A stretch of 44,541 nucleotides of DNA from Nitrospirota bacterium (lineage in GTDB: Bacteria; Nitrospirota; Thermodesulfovibrionia; Thermodesulfovibrionales; UBA6898). The position numbers and the translations under genes are program-made. Location: assembly GCA_016217675.1 (NCBI GenBank), contig JACRHC010000016.1, positions 1-44,541 of the forward strand, written 5' to 3'. The notes beneath the pieces are model-generated. The model searched no databases and was not told the origin of the DNA. It worked only from the letters and a program-made list of their open reading frames with translations. The first letter of the stretch is position 1. Each line of letters begins with the position of its first letter. Shown piece by piece: positions 1 to 8,487 of the stretch.

Positions 1-288
1 AGAAGGGAGATCCTAAAGAAACAGGCAATAGCCACCATACAAAATATCAACAGTGGTCTTTTACTACCAGAGTACTCTACGAAGCAGCTCGACCCCAATC
101 GAGTTGTTTGCCGCTCTCTTGCGTCCCGACCCTTACTGGCCCTGTGACACCGCCGCCATATTTAGCCCTTTTCAAACGGCACTAACACCATAGCAGCCTA
201 AAGCCCGTTTACCAATTCCAGCATCGCCCTTTCAGGCCATAGCATTTCCGAAAACAGAAGCATAGTCGAGATAAATAATCCCAATAGG
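1..288. other. No gene recognised upstream of the IS21 end
   Basis: I see no convincing coding region here. The only sizeable reading frame, on the minus strand, runs into the IS21 terminal repeats, has no ribosome binding site and resembles no family I know. The stretch is probably host flank of the insertion sequence, or older transposon debris. Confidence 0.4.
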
Positions 289-361
289 TGCGTATTCCGG
301 AGCAAACCGAACCCCCATTCCGGCGGAAGCCGAACCCTGATTCCGGAGCATGCCGAACCCC
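289..361 (+). repeat. IS21-family left terminal repeats
   Basis: Three imperfect direct repeats of about 21 bp start at 294, 317 and 340. Each has the form ATTCCGG, then a short variable stretch, then CCGAACCC. Multiple terminal repeats of this kind, just upstream of istA, are typical of IS21-family ends and are thought to bind the transposase. The outer tip (TGCGTATTCCGG) begins near 289. No matching right end is visible because the istB side has been interrupted. Confidence 0.75.
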
Positions 362-491
362 TTAGGTCGGTAAGCTGAGCAGGGAAGATACCGGAACAGG
401 CTACCCCCTGATGTAACCCATACCTGAAGCTGGATAAACCAAAGAAAGATACGTCATTGTTCAGCCTTGATAAAGGAATCAAGGAGGAGCA

Positions 492-2027
492 ATGGCGCAG
501 AAAAGGTTATCCATGCGAAAGATACGGGAGATATTACGGCTGTATCATGAGCTGAAACTCGGCAAAAAGCAGATAGCGACAATCTGTTCGATGTCATCAA
601 GCACCGTTGTCGAATACGTCAGGAAGGCAGATAAAGCAGGACTGAGCTGGCCTCTGTCTGAACACCTCGACGACACCGCAATAGAAGCGCTGCTGTTTCC
701 AGTAGAGCCACCCAAAGCATCAGAACGACCCTTTCCGGTAATGGCAGAACTCCGTCAGGAGCTTCAGACAAAGGGTGTGACCCTGATGCTTCTGTGGCAA
801 GAGTACAAGGAGCGGTATCCTGAAGGATATCAATACAGCCAGTTCTGTGAACACTACCGGAGATGGACAAAGACCCTTGATCTGAGTTTACGGCAGGAAT
901 ACCTGGCAGGGGAAAAGACGTTCATAGACTTTGCCGGCAAGACCATTCCGATTACAAACCGGTATACCGGACAGATCACCGGGGCAGAGATATTCGTAGC
1001 CGTCCTCGGGGCAAGCAATTACACCTATGCAGAGGCAGTGCAGTCCCAGAGTCTGCCGTCATGGATAGGGGCACATACAAGGGCCTTTGAATACTTCGGA
1101 GGCGTCTCGGCTCTCCTGATACCGGATAATCTGAAGTCAGGTGTGATCAAGTCCTGCCGGTATGAACCGGAGCTGAACCCTACCTATCTGGAGATGTGCC
1201 AGCACTATGGGACCGTTGCAATGCCTGCCCGTGCAGGCAAGCCAAGGGATAAGGCAAAGGTAGAAGCCGGTGTTCTTCTGGTGACAAGGTGGATAACAGC
1301 GGCATTACGGCATCGCACCTTCTTCAGCATTACTGAACTCAATACTGCCATCAGGGAGCTTCTTGAGAGACTCAATACGCGGAAGTTCAAGAAGCTCGAT
1401 ACTACCCGCAGGCAACTCTTTGAAGCAATCGATAAACCGGCACTGAAGCCCTTGCCTGTCCAAAGATATGAATATGCCGAATGGAAAAGGGCCACGGTCA
1501 ATATCGATTATCACATCGAAGTGGAAGGGCACTTCTATAGCGTTCCCTATCAACTGGTCAGGCAGAAGGTTGATGTCAGGATAACAACCGATACCATCGG
1601 CGTGTTCTTCAAGAGCAAACGTATCACCAGCCATCCCCGGAGTTACCACAAGGGGAAGTTCACGACCATCACTGAACACATGCCGAAGTCTCATCAGGGA
1701 TACAAGGAGTGGACCCCTTCAAGACTGATAAGCTGGGCCGAGAAGACCGGCCCCAGCACGGCAAAACTCATAGAGACGATCATGACGACACGGCCTCATC
1801 CCCAGCAGGGGTTCAGGTCCTGCCTGGGGATCATGGGGCTTGGCAAGAAATACACAAACGAAAGGCTTGAGGCTGCTGCTCATCGGGCGCTTGCCATCAG
1901 ATCATACTCCTACCGGAGCATCAGGGCGATCCTTGAGAGCGGCCTTGATAAGGTGGCTACGGAAGCAAAGGAGGTGATACCTGCTATCGAACACGACAAT
2001 ATCAGGGGCAGGGACTACTACCTCTGA
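492..2027 (+). CDS. istA: IS21-family transposase IstA
   Basis: This is a full-length (511 aa) DDE transposase of the IS21 family. Residues 1-60 form an N-terminal helix-turn-helix (KIREILRLYHELKLGKKQIA). The integrase catalytic core covers roughly residues 115-330, including EKTFIDFAGKTIPI with the first catalytic Asp, an IPDNLKSG segment with the second, and the KPRDKAKVEAGV segment with the Glu. A C-terminal Mu-type region follows (EGHFYSVPYQLV). The start is set by an AAGGAGGAG ribosome binding site just upstream of ATG 492. In intact elements the IstB ATPase follows; here it is truncated, so transposition by this copy is probably abolished unless IstB is supplied in trans. Confidence 0.93.
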   Translation: MAQKRLSMRKIREILRLYHELKLGKKQIATICSMSSSTVVEYVRKADKAGLSWPLSEHLDDTAIEALLFPVEPPKASERPFPVMAELRQELQTKGVTLMLLWQEYKERYPEGYQYSQFCEHYRRWTKTLDLSLRQEYLAGEKTFIDFAGKTIPITNRYTGQITGAEIFVAVLGASNYTYAEAVQSQSLPSWIGAHTRAFEYFGGVSALLIPDNLKSGVIKSCRYEPELNPTYLEMCQHYGTVAMPARAGKPRDKAKVEAGVLLVTRWITAALRHRTFFSITELNTAIRELLERLNTRKFKKLDTTRRQLFEAIDKPALKPLPVQRYEYAEWKRATVNIDYHIEVEGHFYSVPYQLVRQKVDVRITTDTIGVFFKSKRITSHPRSYHKGKFTTITEHMPKSHQGYKEWTPSRLISWAEKTGPSTAKLIETIMTTRPHPQQGFRSCLGIMGLGKKYTNERLEAAAHRALAIRSYSYRSIRAILESGLDKVATEAKEVIPAIEHDNIRGRDYYL

Positions 2028-2116
2028 AGAAATGGCTTAGCCATCTGAAGCAGAATCGAAAAACAGACAAAGACAAGGGGTAATGATACCCCGGAAAAAC
2101 AGGAAGGAGAGACAGA

Positions 2117-2194
2117 TTGAACAATCAGACAATGGAGAAACTCTATCAGATGCGGCTGCATACCATGGCCGTGAACATACTTTGGGGACGTTGA
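2117..2194 (+). pseudogene. istB: Truncated IS21 helper ATPase IstB (5' end only)
   Basis: A GGAAGGAGA ribosome binding site precedes TTG 2117. The reading frame gives NNQTMEKLYQMRLHTMA, the characteristic start of IstB/DnaC-like IS21 helper ATPases. Homology stops after about 19 codons, where the terminal sequence of the REP-type transposon (ACTTTGGGGACG, from 2179) begins, and the frame ends at a TGA inside that element. No Walker A or B motif or other IstB sequence is found downstream, so the rest of the gene and the IS right end were deleted or displaced. Confidence 0.8.
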
Positions 2195-2719
2195 TTCTAA
2201 TAGTGTCATTCAGCCTCACTTCGCTTTTCCGCCCTATCGATAGTCCTTGATATGCTCGAACTATTTACACCCACATGCCGGGCTATCTCTGCAGACGTCA
2301 GTCCAAGCTCATCCCTGCCTCTCAGAGCAATCTGTGCCCGCGCCCCGCTCACCTTGCGCCGCTTGCTCCCTCTCCTGAGCTCCACTGAGCTTATTCCCCC
2401 CCCCTGACTCCTGATTAGCCCGCCTGCCCTCAGTTGTTTTGTCTGCTCTTCTCCAATTTCTTCGCTTATACATTTCCGGTGTTCCTGGACGTTAAACATT
2501 AATAGAATCAACGTCCTAAAAGTTCTTTTCCAGACGTTTCAGAAAAAGTGCCCTGTCCTGATTATCGTCGAATATGTCTGCCTTGTTGATGCCCTGCACC
2601 ATAATATGATGCAGGGCTCCTGATATATCCAAACCGGCCTGTCGTGGCATGAACTATCCTATCGGGCTATCGCCTGTCTGTCAACTGTAGTACGCGTTTA
2701 GAATCTACGTCCCCAAAGT
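2179..2719 (-). mobile_element. Internally deleted REP-associated (Y1/IS200-like) transposon, copy 1
   Basis: The element is bounded by terminal inverted repeats: ACTTTGGGGACGTTGATTCT at the left and, reverse-complemented, ACTTTGGGGACGTAGATTCT at the right, with about one mismatch. Between them, on the minus strand, lie only the first 44 codons and the C-terminal part of a REP-associated tyrosine transposase; the catalytic middle is missing. A third copy of the terminal motif (GGACGTTGATTCTA in minus orientation, near 2501-2514) lies exactly between the two gene fragments, as if two ends had recombined. The element interrupts istB. No clear target-site duplication is seen. Confidence 0.75.
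2206..2650 (-). pseudogene. REP-associated tyrosine transposase, N- and C-terminal fragments
   Basis: Reading leftward from ATG at 2650, the first 44 residues (MPRQAGLDISGALHHIMVQG onward, then NKADIFDDNQDR) match the N-terminus of Y1 REP-associated transposases, including the HHI metal-binding motif region. The frame stops at 2516-2518. A second frame (2206-2511) encodes the C-terminal DnaA-like helix-turn-helix found in this family (LTSAEIARHVGVNSSSISRT). The tyrosine-bearing middle of about 200 residues is absent, so the gene is dead. A C8-9 homopolymer near 2396-2404 lies in the C-terminal fragment. Confidence 0.75.
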
Positions 2720-2739
2720 TGCATCTTCAACTGGAACAT

Positions 2740-2955
2740 ACTTTGGGGACGTTGATTCTAATAGTGTCATTCATCATCACTTCGCTTTTCCGCCCTATCG
2801 ATAGTCCTTGATATGCTCGAACTATTTACACCCACATGAATATGATGCAGGGCTCCTGATATATCCAAACGGACCTGTCGTGGCATGAACTATCCTATCG
2901 GGCAATCGCCTGTCTGTCAACTATAGCACGCGTTTAGCATCTACGTCCCCAAAGT
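2740..2955 (-). mobile_element. MITE-sized derivative of the REP-associated transposon, copy 2
   Basis: About 216 bp with the same termini as copy 1 (ACTTTGGGGACGTTGATTCT at the left; GCATCTACGTCCCCAAAGT at the right), starting only 20 bp after copy 1 ends. The left about 90 bp and right about 120 bp are near-identical to the outer parts of copy 1, but almost all coding sequence is gone. It is a non-autonomous derivative formed by a larger internal deletion. Both copies are preceded by GAACAT, which may be an extended terminus or a preferred target. Confidence 0.75.
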
Positions 2956-3147
2956 GCTGCCGCACACGCCCGATGTCATCCGAGAGAAAACGACAAGGAA
3001 TAACGGCAATCTCCGCGCAATGCTTTTTCTCCCCGCCTGCCCCTTTGCCATTAAAGAGTAACACTCTTCATCTAAACCACTGCTACTCTGCAGATTGTGA
3101 TTGTTGGCGAATCTTGAAATATGCCACTGTATGTGATACCATGGATT

Positions 3148-3390
3148 ATGTCTAAAGCAGACAAACTATTACAGAGGATGAAGAACAATCCCAAAAATGT
3201 AAAGTTTGAGGACATAGAGTCCTTGCTTAACGGCCTGGGATTTAAGATAAGAAGCAAGGGTTCTCATTATACATTCAAGAAGGACAGAAATATTATTATG
3301 GTGGTAAAACCACATGGGAGCAAGAAATTTACAGCAATGGCGGATGTTAAAAAAATACTTGCATATTTAAAGGAGGAGGGCCATGTATAA
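3148..3390 (+). CDS. hicA: HicA-family mRNA interferase toxin
   Basis: An 80-residue protein of the usual HicA size. It has the double-stranded-RNA-binding-like fold signature and the active-site segment SKGSHYTFK, where the histidine is the expected catalytic residue, followed by the typical VKPHGSKKF. HicA cleaves mRNA until neutralised by HicB. I chose ATG 3148 (SKADKLLQRMKNNPKNVKF), the usual family start, over an upstream ATG at 3121 that adds nine unrelated residues. No strong ribosome binding site is seen for either. The 3' end overlaps hicB by 8 bp. The pair sits in transposon debris, as mobile type II TA systems often do. Confidence 0.88.
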   Translation: MSKADKLLQRMKNNPKNVKFEDIESLLNGLGFKIRSKGSHYTFKKDRNIIMVVKPHGSKKFTAMADVKKILAYLKEEGHV

Positions 3391-3724
3391 AGATTTTGAG
3401 ATAATAATAGAACCAAATGAAGAAGGTGGTTTTTATGCTCGCATTCCAGACCTCCCTTCCATATTTACAGGTGGTATTACCGAAATGGAAGCGCTAAAAA
3501 ATGCAAAGGCTGCAATCAAAGAGTTTATTGAAATATGCAAGGAAGACAATCTTCCAGTGCCACAACCCAAAAGTGGCAAGTTTAATGTGCGGGTGCCGAA
3601 AGATCTTCACAGGGAACTTGTAAGGAAGGCAGTAGAGCAAGGGGTGAGCCTTAATCAGTTGGTTGTGTATTTCCTTGGACGCAGTCTTGGTAAAACTACA
3701 ACATCAGCCAATTTGACTTCATAA
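3383..3724 (+). CDS. hicB: HicB-family antitoxin with ribbon-helix-helix domain
   Basis: A 113-aa antitoxin. Residues 1-65 form the HicB partial RNase H-like domain that binds HicA (EPNEEGGFYARIPDLPSIFTG, then EMEALKNAKAAIKEFIE). Residues 70-105 form a ribbon-helix-helix DNA-binding domain (KFNVRVPKDLHRELVRKA), which in this family autorepresses the operon. An AAGGAGGAGGGCC ribosome binding site lies inside the end of hicA, and ATG 3383 overlaps it by 8 bp, so translation is coupled. Toxin and antitoxin both look intact, unlike the surrounding mobile elements. Confidence 0.9.
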   Translation: MYKDFEIIIEPNEEGGFYARIPDLPSIFTGGITEMEALKNAKAAIKEFIEICKEDNLPVPQPKSGKFNVRVPKDLHRELVRKAVEQGVSLNQLVVYFLGRSLGKTTTSANLTS

Positions 3725-3989
3725 TGACAGCATAAACAAACGATGACAACCATGGCAGGTGATAGGCATTATAGCCGTTGTCCTGTCCGAGCGTCCGCAA
3801 GGATCCGCTGAAAGAAACTGCCTCTTTTTGTTAACACTGTTCTGTAAGCTTTTCATCTTTTTTTGCAGGGAATCTTATTCCGGTGCATTTTGCTGACACC
3901 ATTGAACATTAATTAGACCGTTTTTCCCCGTTGAACGCAAACCTCCCCGGACACCTGCATTTTGATCCTGCTGTCCGACAATAACCAGG

Positions 3990-4226
3990 TCAAAGCTCCA
4001 GATAAAACCCTGTCAGCAATTCATCCCATGCCTCAAACCAGTATTCTTTCTTTGGTTCTTTTGCGAAGATGTCTTGTCCTCTCCAGACCTCTCCCGGTGT
4101 CTTTCCATCCGGATTCTGATGAGGCAGGATATGGTTATACCAGAAACGAAACTGGACAAGAGCGCCACCAAGTTGTGCCGGATTCTCGACCTGCCATTGG
4201 CTATCCAAACGGGCCTGTCGTGGCAT
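3990..4226 (-). pseudogene. Chimeric transposase remnant (REP transposase start fused to an integrase-core transposase end)
   Basis: The 78-codon frame begins with MPRQARLD, the N-terminus of the REP-associated transposase, and then switches to the C-terminal tail of an unrelated integrase-core (rve) transposase: NPAQLGGALVQFRFWYNHIL, PHQNPDGKTPGEVW and KEYWFEAWDELLTGF. The fusion is probably a recombination scar rather than a functional protein, because neither catalytic centre is present. Sequence to its left (about 3880-3990) may hold the outer end of the second IS, but I could not fix a terminus. Confidence 0.65.
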
Positions 4227-4295
4227 GAACTATCCTATCGGGCTATCGCCTGTCTGTCAACTGTAGTACGCGTTTAGAATCTACGTCCCCAAAGT
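4202..4295 (-). mobile_element. REP-associated transposon, right end only, copy 3
   Basis: About 94 bp nearly identical to the right-hand part of copy 1, from TATCCAAAC through the first transposase codons to the terminus ending CTACGTCCCCAAAGT at 4295. The left end and almost the whole gene are missing; the break coincides with the start of the foreign integrase-type sequence. This is the third trace of the same element within 2.2 kb. Confidence 0.7.
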
Positions 4296-4366
4296 TGCAA
4301 AAATGAGGTATAAATTAACTCATACTCATAAATAGAATTTGTGAGTAGCCATAATCCATCCCTCTA

Positions 4367-4441
4367 TTTTCACTAATCATTCCATCTATCAAACTATGCC
4401 TGCTTATATTCAAAATAAATAGCCATGAATATTAGTGAAAA
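4367..4441. repeat. Inverted repeat TTTTCACTAAT / ATTAGTGAAAA
   Basis: Perfect 11-bp arms at 4367-4377 and 4431-4441 are separated by 53 bp in the AT-rich stretch between the last transposon scar and the kinase operon. It could be an element boundary, a long-range operator or chance. No T-run follows, so it is unlikely to be an intrinsic terminator. Confidence 0.35.
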
Positions 4442-4567
4442 CGAAAAAAGCAAATTATATGAGCGGCTGCCGATACTGTGTCTGCGGTCCTGCGGCAGTG
4501 GGTTCAGTTGTCCCCTAAACCGGCTTCGAACAATTATCCTGTCTGCTGCAAGGCAGAAATTATCAGA

Positions 4568-6526
4568 ATGAGCTTTATTCTGCGTGACATATGGCTGCAG
4601 TTCAGCGAAAAGCTGACAGGCTTTGTCGGCCGTCATTTTTTCCGTTTGAGAAACAGGGTGATCATTATTGCTGTTCCGGGGATCATGATTGCCTCGATCA
4701 TCTGTTCGATCGTCTGTGTAATGACGCAGCAGAGGATGATCAGGGATGAGGCATGCAAGCGGGCAGAGGTGGTTTCTGATATGATCTCCGGCATTGCGGT
4801 CTGGCCGCTGAACCTGGGGAATACGGGTCAGGTCAGCGATATGGTGCGGCTGTTAGAGGAGGTGCGGTCTGTTGCGTCGGTGTCGCTGTATGATCGCCAC
4901 AAGACGCTGATCAGGGGAAAAGAGGATGACGAAGACCGTCGTCATTCCGCGCAGCATCAGCACGAGATGACGATCTTTGAAGACAGCGATCATTACGATA
5001 TTTATACTCCTGTCTTTTCAAAAGAGACCGGAGAGGCCCCTGCGTCATTATCCGGGGCAGATCCCCTGAACCTGAAAAGAGAGCCGGTCGGGTGGGTGAG
5101 GATCGCCTTTTTAAAGACGTATATCAGAGATGACCGGCTGCAGGTCATTGTAAGAGGGCTGCTTGCAGCCTTTGTCTTCACGATCGGCAGCAGCGTTGTT
5201 GCCTTTATTCTGTACGCCTTTGCCTTCAGGTCGCTTTCACAGATTTCAGGCGAAGTCAGGAACATCCGCATGAAACACTATCCTGAATCTGCCATGAAAC
5301 CGCATGAAGAAATCGGTGATATTGCCGCGGAATTCAGCCGAATGAGCAATGTGATCAACAAAAGGGAGGAGATGCTCGTTGTCCGCGCACGGTTTTCCCA
5401 GTTCGGCGCAGATATGGGCATAGCGCTTACCGAGAGTGCGAGCCTTGCGGAAATGGCAAAGAAATGCAGTGAGATCTGTTGTGCCTACACAGATGCCATC
5501 TGTGCCGGGATATGGCTGTATGATAAGAACACCGAACGGCTTTATCTGCAGGCGGTCGCAGGGACATTTGAAGGCAACCCGTTTCCTGCTGCTCAATTGC
5601 TGCCGGCAGAGGCATCTGCCGGTCGTATCGCTCTGGAGATGGTCCCTTTTGCAACAAAAAACCCGGCCCGGATACCCTGGTTCAATAACAGGGAATTTCT
5701 GATATCAAACGGCGTCAGTTTTTTTGCCGGATATTCAATTGTCGTGGAATCACGGCTGATCGGTGTGCTTGAACTGTATGCCGGCCATCAGTTCTGCTGG
5801 GATCTCCTGAATACCGTCGATGCTCTTTCAGACGAAATGGCCATGGGATTCGAAAGAAAGATCATCGAAGAACGGATGAGAAATTCCCTTGAAGAAAAAG
5901 AGGTGCTGCTCCGGGAAATCCATCACCGCGTCAAAAATAACATGCAGGTCATCACAAGTCTTCTCAATCTCCAGGCAAGGACAATTGATGACCCCAAATA
6001 CCGGGAGATGTTCGATGAAAGCAAAAACAGGATCAGGGCCATGGCTATTGTCCACGAAAAGCTCTACCGGACGCAGGACATAGCAAAGATCGATATCAGT
6101 GATTACGTCTCAAGCCTTGCAAACGGGCTATTCATGTTTTACGGCCTGAGCGCGTCACTAATCTCAGTGTCGATTGATGCGAAAGACATCGTTCTCGGCA
6201 TTGACACGGCAATCCCCTGCGGCCTGATCATCAATGAACTGCTTACCAATGCCCTCAAATATGCCTTTCCGGACGGAAGAGGGGGGTCTATCAGGATCTC
6301 GATAGTAAAGGACGAGATAAGGGAAAACGCCTATACACTCACCGTGAAGGACAACGGCGTCGGACTGCCGGAAGGATATGATTTCAGGGTTTCGAAATCT
6401 CTCGGGCTTCTTCTTGTAACCTCCCTTGCCGAACATCAGCTTCAGGGCAGTGTGCAAGTGACCCGGGAAAACGGGACGGCATTTCATGTTGATTTTAGGG
6501 ATGCGGGCTACCGAAAAAAGGTGTAG
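4568..6526 (+). CDS. Membrane HisKA_2 sensor histidine kinase (HAMP-GAF)
   Basis: About 652 aa from ATG 4568. A GTG at 4478 would add 30 residues with no domain and no ribosome binding site. A first transmembrane helix (about 29-51) and a second (about 197-220) bracket a periplasmic sensor region. HAMP follows (220-275), then a GAF-like domain (about 285-430) in the cytoplasm. The HisKA_2 phospho-acceptor motif EIHHRVKNNMQVI is near residue 450. The ATPase domain carries an N box (INELLTNALKYAF, near 555) and G1 (DNGVGLPEG, near 595). It is the first gene of an apparent three-gene phosphorelay; the next gene starts about 60 bp downstream. Its kinase core resembles those encoded at 32085 and 35496. 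The ligand is unknown. Confidence 0.85.
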   Translation: MSFILRDIWLQFSEKLTGFVGRHFFRLRNRVIIIAVPGIMIASIICSIVCVMTQQRMIRDEACKRAEVVSDMISGIAVWPLNLGNTGQVSDMVRLLEEVRSVASVSLYDRHKTLIRGKEDDEDRRHSAQHQHEMTIFEDSDHYDIYTPVFSKETGEAPASLSGADPLNLKREPVGWVRIAFLKTYIRDDRLQVIVRGLLAAFVFTIGSSVVAFILYAFAFRSLSQISGEVRNIRMKHYPESAMKPHEEIGDIAAEFSRMSNVINKREEMLVVRARFSQFGADMGIALTESASLAEMAKKCSEICCAYTDAICAGIWLYDKNTERLYLQAVAGTFEGNPFPAAQLLPAEASAGRIALEMVPFATKNPARIPWFNNREFLISNGVSFFAGYSIVVESRLIGVLELYAGHQFCWDLLNTVDALSDEMAMGFERKIIEERMRNSLEEKEVLLREIHHRVKNNMQVITSLLNLQARTIDDPKYREMFDESKNRIRAMAIVHEKLYRTQDIAKIDISDYVSSLANGLFMFYGLSASLISVSIDAKDIVLGIDTAIPCGLIINELLTNALKYAFPDGRGGSIRISIVKDEIRENAYTLTVKDNGVGLPEGYDFRVSKSLGLLLVTSLAEHQLQGSVQVTRENGTAFHVDFRDAGYRKKV

Positions 6527-6588
6527 AATAGGGCTGAAAACAGCATGATTATGCCATGATGCGTGCAAGGGCATGTGGAGGAAAGACC

Positions 6589-8487
6589 GTGGAAAAAATA
6601 AAAATACTTATTGTTGAGGATGAAGCGATAATCGCACGGGACCTCCAGAAACGTCTGGAAAATCAGGGCTATATCGTGACTTCGGCCTCGGCGACCGGGG
6701 AAGATGCCATACGCAGAGCAGGGACTGAGTCCCCTGATCTGGTGCTGATGGATATTGTGCTCCTCGGGGATATGGATGGGATAGATGCTGCAGGTCAGAT
6801 AAGGGCGCTGTACGATATTCCGGTTGTGTACCTCACGGCATATGCTGATGAGGGGATATTGGAACGGGCAAAGGTAACTGAGCCTTTCGGGTACATCCTT
6901 AAGCCCTTTGACGACCGTGAACTGCGGAGTGTTATCGAGATGGCCCTGTATAAATGCTCTTCGGAGAAGAAGCTGAAACAGAGCAATGAATTTCTGAACA
7001 ATGTCATAGAGGCCCTGAGCCTCCCCTTTTATGTAATCAATGTTGATGACTATACCGTTGCGATGGCAAACTCGGCCGCAAATTTCGGAACGCTTACAAA
7101 AGAGAGCACCTGCCATGCGCTTACGCATCACGCAGACAGCCCATGCAGCGGAGAAGAACATCCCTGCACGATCAGACAGATCAGGGAGACGGGGAAGCCG
7201 GTGATATTAGAGCATAACCATTATGACAATGAAGGCAAGGCGAGGACGTATCAGATTCATGGGTACCCTATCCGCAATAAGGAGGGAGAAGTTGTTCAGG
7301 TCATCGAATATACGCTGGATATTACGGACAAGCGTCTTCTTGAGACTCAGCTGCTGCAGGCGCAGAAGATGGAATCAGTCGGGAGGCTGGCAGGCGGCGT
7401 GGCCCATGATTTTAATAACCTGCTCTCTGCTATTCTCGGCTACAGTGAGCTGTTACTGACAGAACTTCCGGAAGACGCTCCGGCCAGGAGAGACGTGGGC
7501 ATCATTTCTGATGCAGGCAATAAGGCTGCCACGCTGGTGCGGCAACTCCTGGCGTTCAGCAGGAAACAGGTCCTGGAGATGAAAACGGTAAAGATAAATG
7601 ATCTGGTTGAAAATATTGCGAAGATGCTCAGGGTTGTGCTCGGAGAGGACCTCATCCTTGAGCTTAATCTGAACCCCGCAATCAGGAACGTAAAAGCTGA
7701 TGCAGGCCAGATTGAACAGGTGCTGATGAACCTGGCGGTGAACGCCCGGGACGCCATGCCGTGCGGCGGACGTCTTACCGTGGAAACCGAGAATATCGAA
7801 CTGGATGAAGATTATGCGCGCACGCATGCGAATGTAAAACCGGGCATGTATGTGATGCTGGCGGTCACGGACACCGGGGCAGGGATGAGCCGTGCTGTTC
7901 AGGAAAAGATATTCGAGCCGTTCTATACAACGAAAGGGAGCAGGGGAACAGGGCTCGGATTGTCGACCGTATACGGCATCGTAAATCAGCATGGCGGCAA
8001 TATTTATGTGTACAGCGAAGAGGGTATCGGTACGACCTTTAAGGTATATTTGCCTGCAACGGTTTCGGCAGATGATGTTGTTGCTGAAGCGGCTAAAAAG
8101 ACGATAGACCTGCGCGGAAAAGAGACGGTCCTTGTTGTGGACGACGAGGCTTCGATAAGAAGACTCATTATCGACACGCTGACCCCGCTTGGGTATAATG
8201 CGATAGAGGCTTCTTGCGGTGAGGAAGCCCTGCAGAGAAGTGCCATGACGAAAAACGGCATTGACCTGCTGTTGACCGATGTGATCATGCCGGACATGAA
8301 CGGACATGAGCTTGCCGTGAGAATGAAGCAGATGAGGCCGGGCATGAAGATCATATTTATGTCCGGGTACACAGATGAAACGATCGGTTCTCACGGGATA
8401 ATCGATCCAAACATCAAATTTCTGCAGAAGCCGCTGACCCCGAAAAAGTTCGCCACAAGCATACGAGAGACCCTGGATGAAGCCTGA
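6589..8487 (+). CDS. Hybrid sensor kinase REC-PAS-HisKA-HATPase-REC
   Basis: About 632 aa, soluble. The start is GTG 6589, seven bases after a GGAGG; the ATG at 6556 adds 11 unlikely residues. An N-terminal receiver (phospho-acceptor Asp in DLVLMDIVL, about 54) is followed by a PAS domain (about 130-245) carrying a Cys/His cluster (TCHALTHHADSPC, then EHPC). A classic HisKA dimerisation domain has its His in GGVAHDFNNLLSA (about 273). An ATPase domain follows (NLAVNARDAMPCGG, about 380; then G1 DTGAGM), and a C-terminal receiver (VVDDEASIRRLI, with Asp in LLLTDVIMPDMNG, about 564). Receivers at both ends suggest it takes phosphate from the upstream kinase and passes it on. It overlaps the next gene by 11 bp. 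Confidence 0.88.
   Translation: MEKIKILIVEDEAIIARDLQKRLENQGYIVTSASATGEDAIRRAGTESPDLVLMDIVLLGDMDGIDAAGQIRALYDIPVVYLTAYADEGILERAKVTEPFGYILKPFDDRELRSVIEMALYKCSSEKKLKQSNEFLNNVIEALSLPFYVINVDDYTVAMANSAANFGTLTKESTCHALTHHADSPCSGEEHPCTIRQIRETGKPVILEHNHYDNEGKARTYQIHGYPIRNKEGEVVQVIEYTLDITDKRLLETQLLQAQKMESVGRLAGGVAHDFNNLLSAILGYSELLLTELPEDAPARRDVGIISDAGNKAATLVRQLLAFSRKQVLEMKTVKINDLVENIAKMLRVVLGEDLILELNLNPAIRNVKADAGQIEQVLMNLAVNARDAMPCGGRLTVETENIELDEDYARTHANVKPGMYVMLAVTDTGAGMSRAVQEKIFEPFYTTKGSRGTGLGLSTVYGIVNQHGGNIYVYSEEGIGTTFKVYLPATVSADDVVAEAAKKTIDLRGKETVLVVDDEASIRRLIIDTLTPLGYNAIEASCGEEALQRSAMTKNGIDLLLTDVIMPDMNGHELAVRMKQMRPGMKIIFMSGYTDETIGSHGIIDPNIKFLQKPLTPKKFATSIRETLDEA

Noticed and set aside
2973..3155. 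Plus-strand ORF of 60 codons before hicA
   Set aside because: Low-complexity composition, no ribosome binding site, no family resemblance, and overlap with the hicA start.
6508..7161. Minus-strand ORF of 217 codons opposite the start of the hybrid kinase gene
   Set aside because: Shadow of a receiver-PAS region; no family resemblance.
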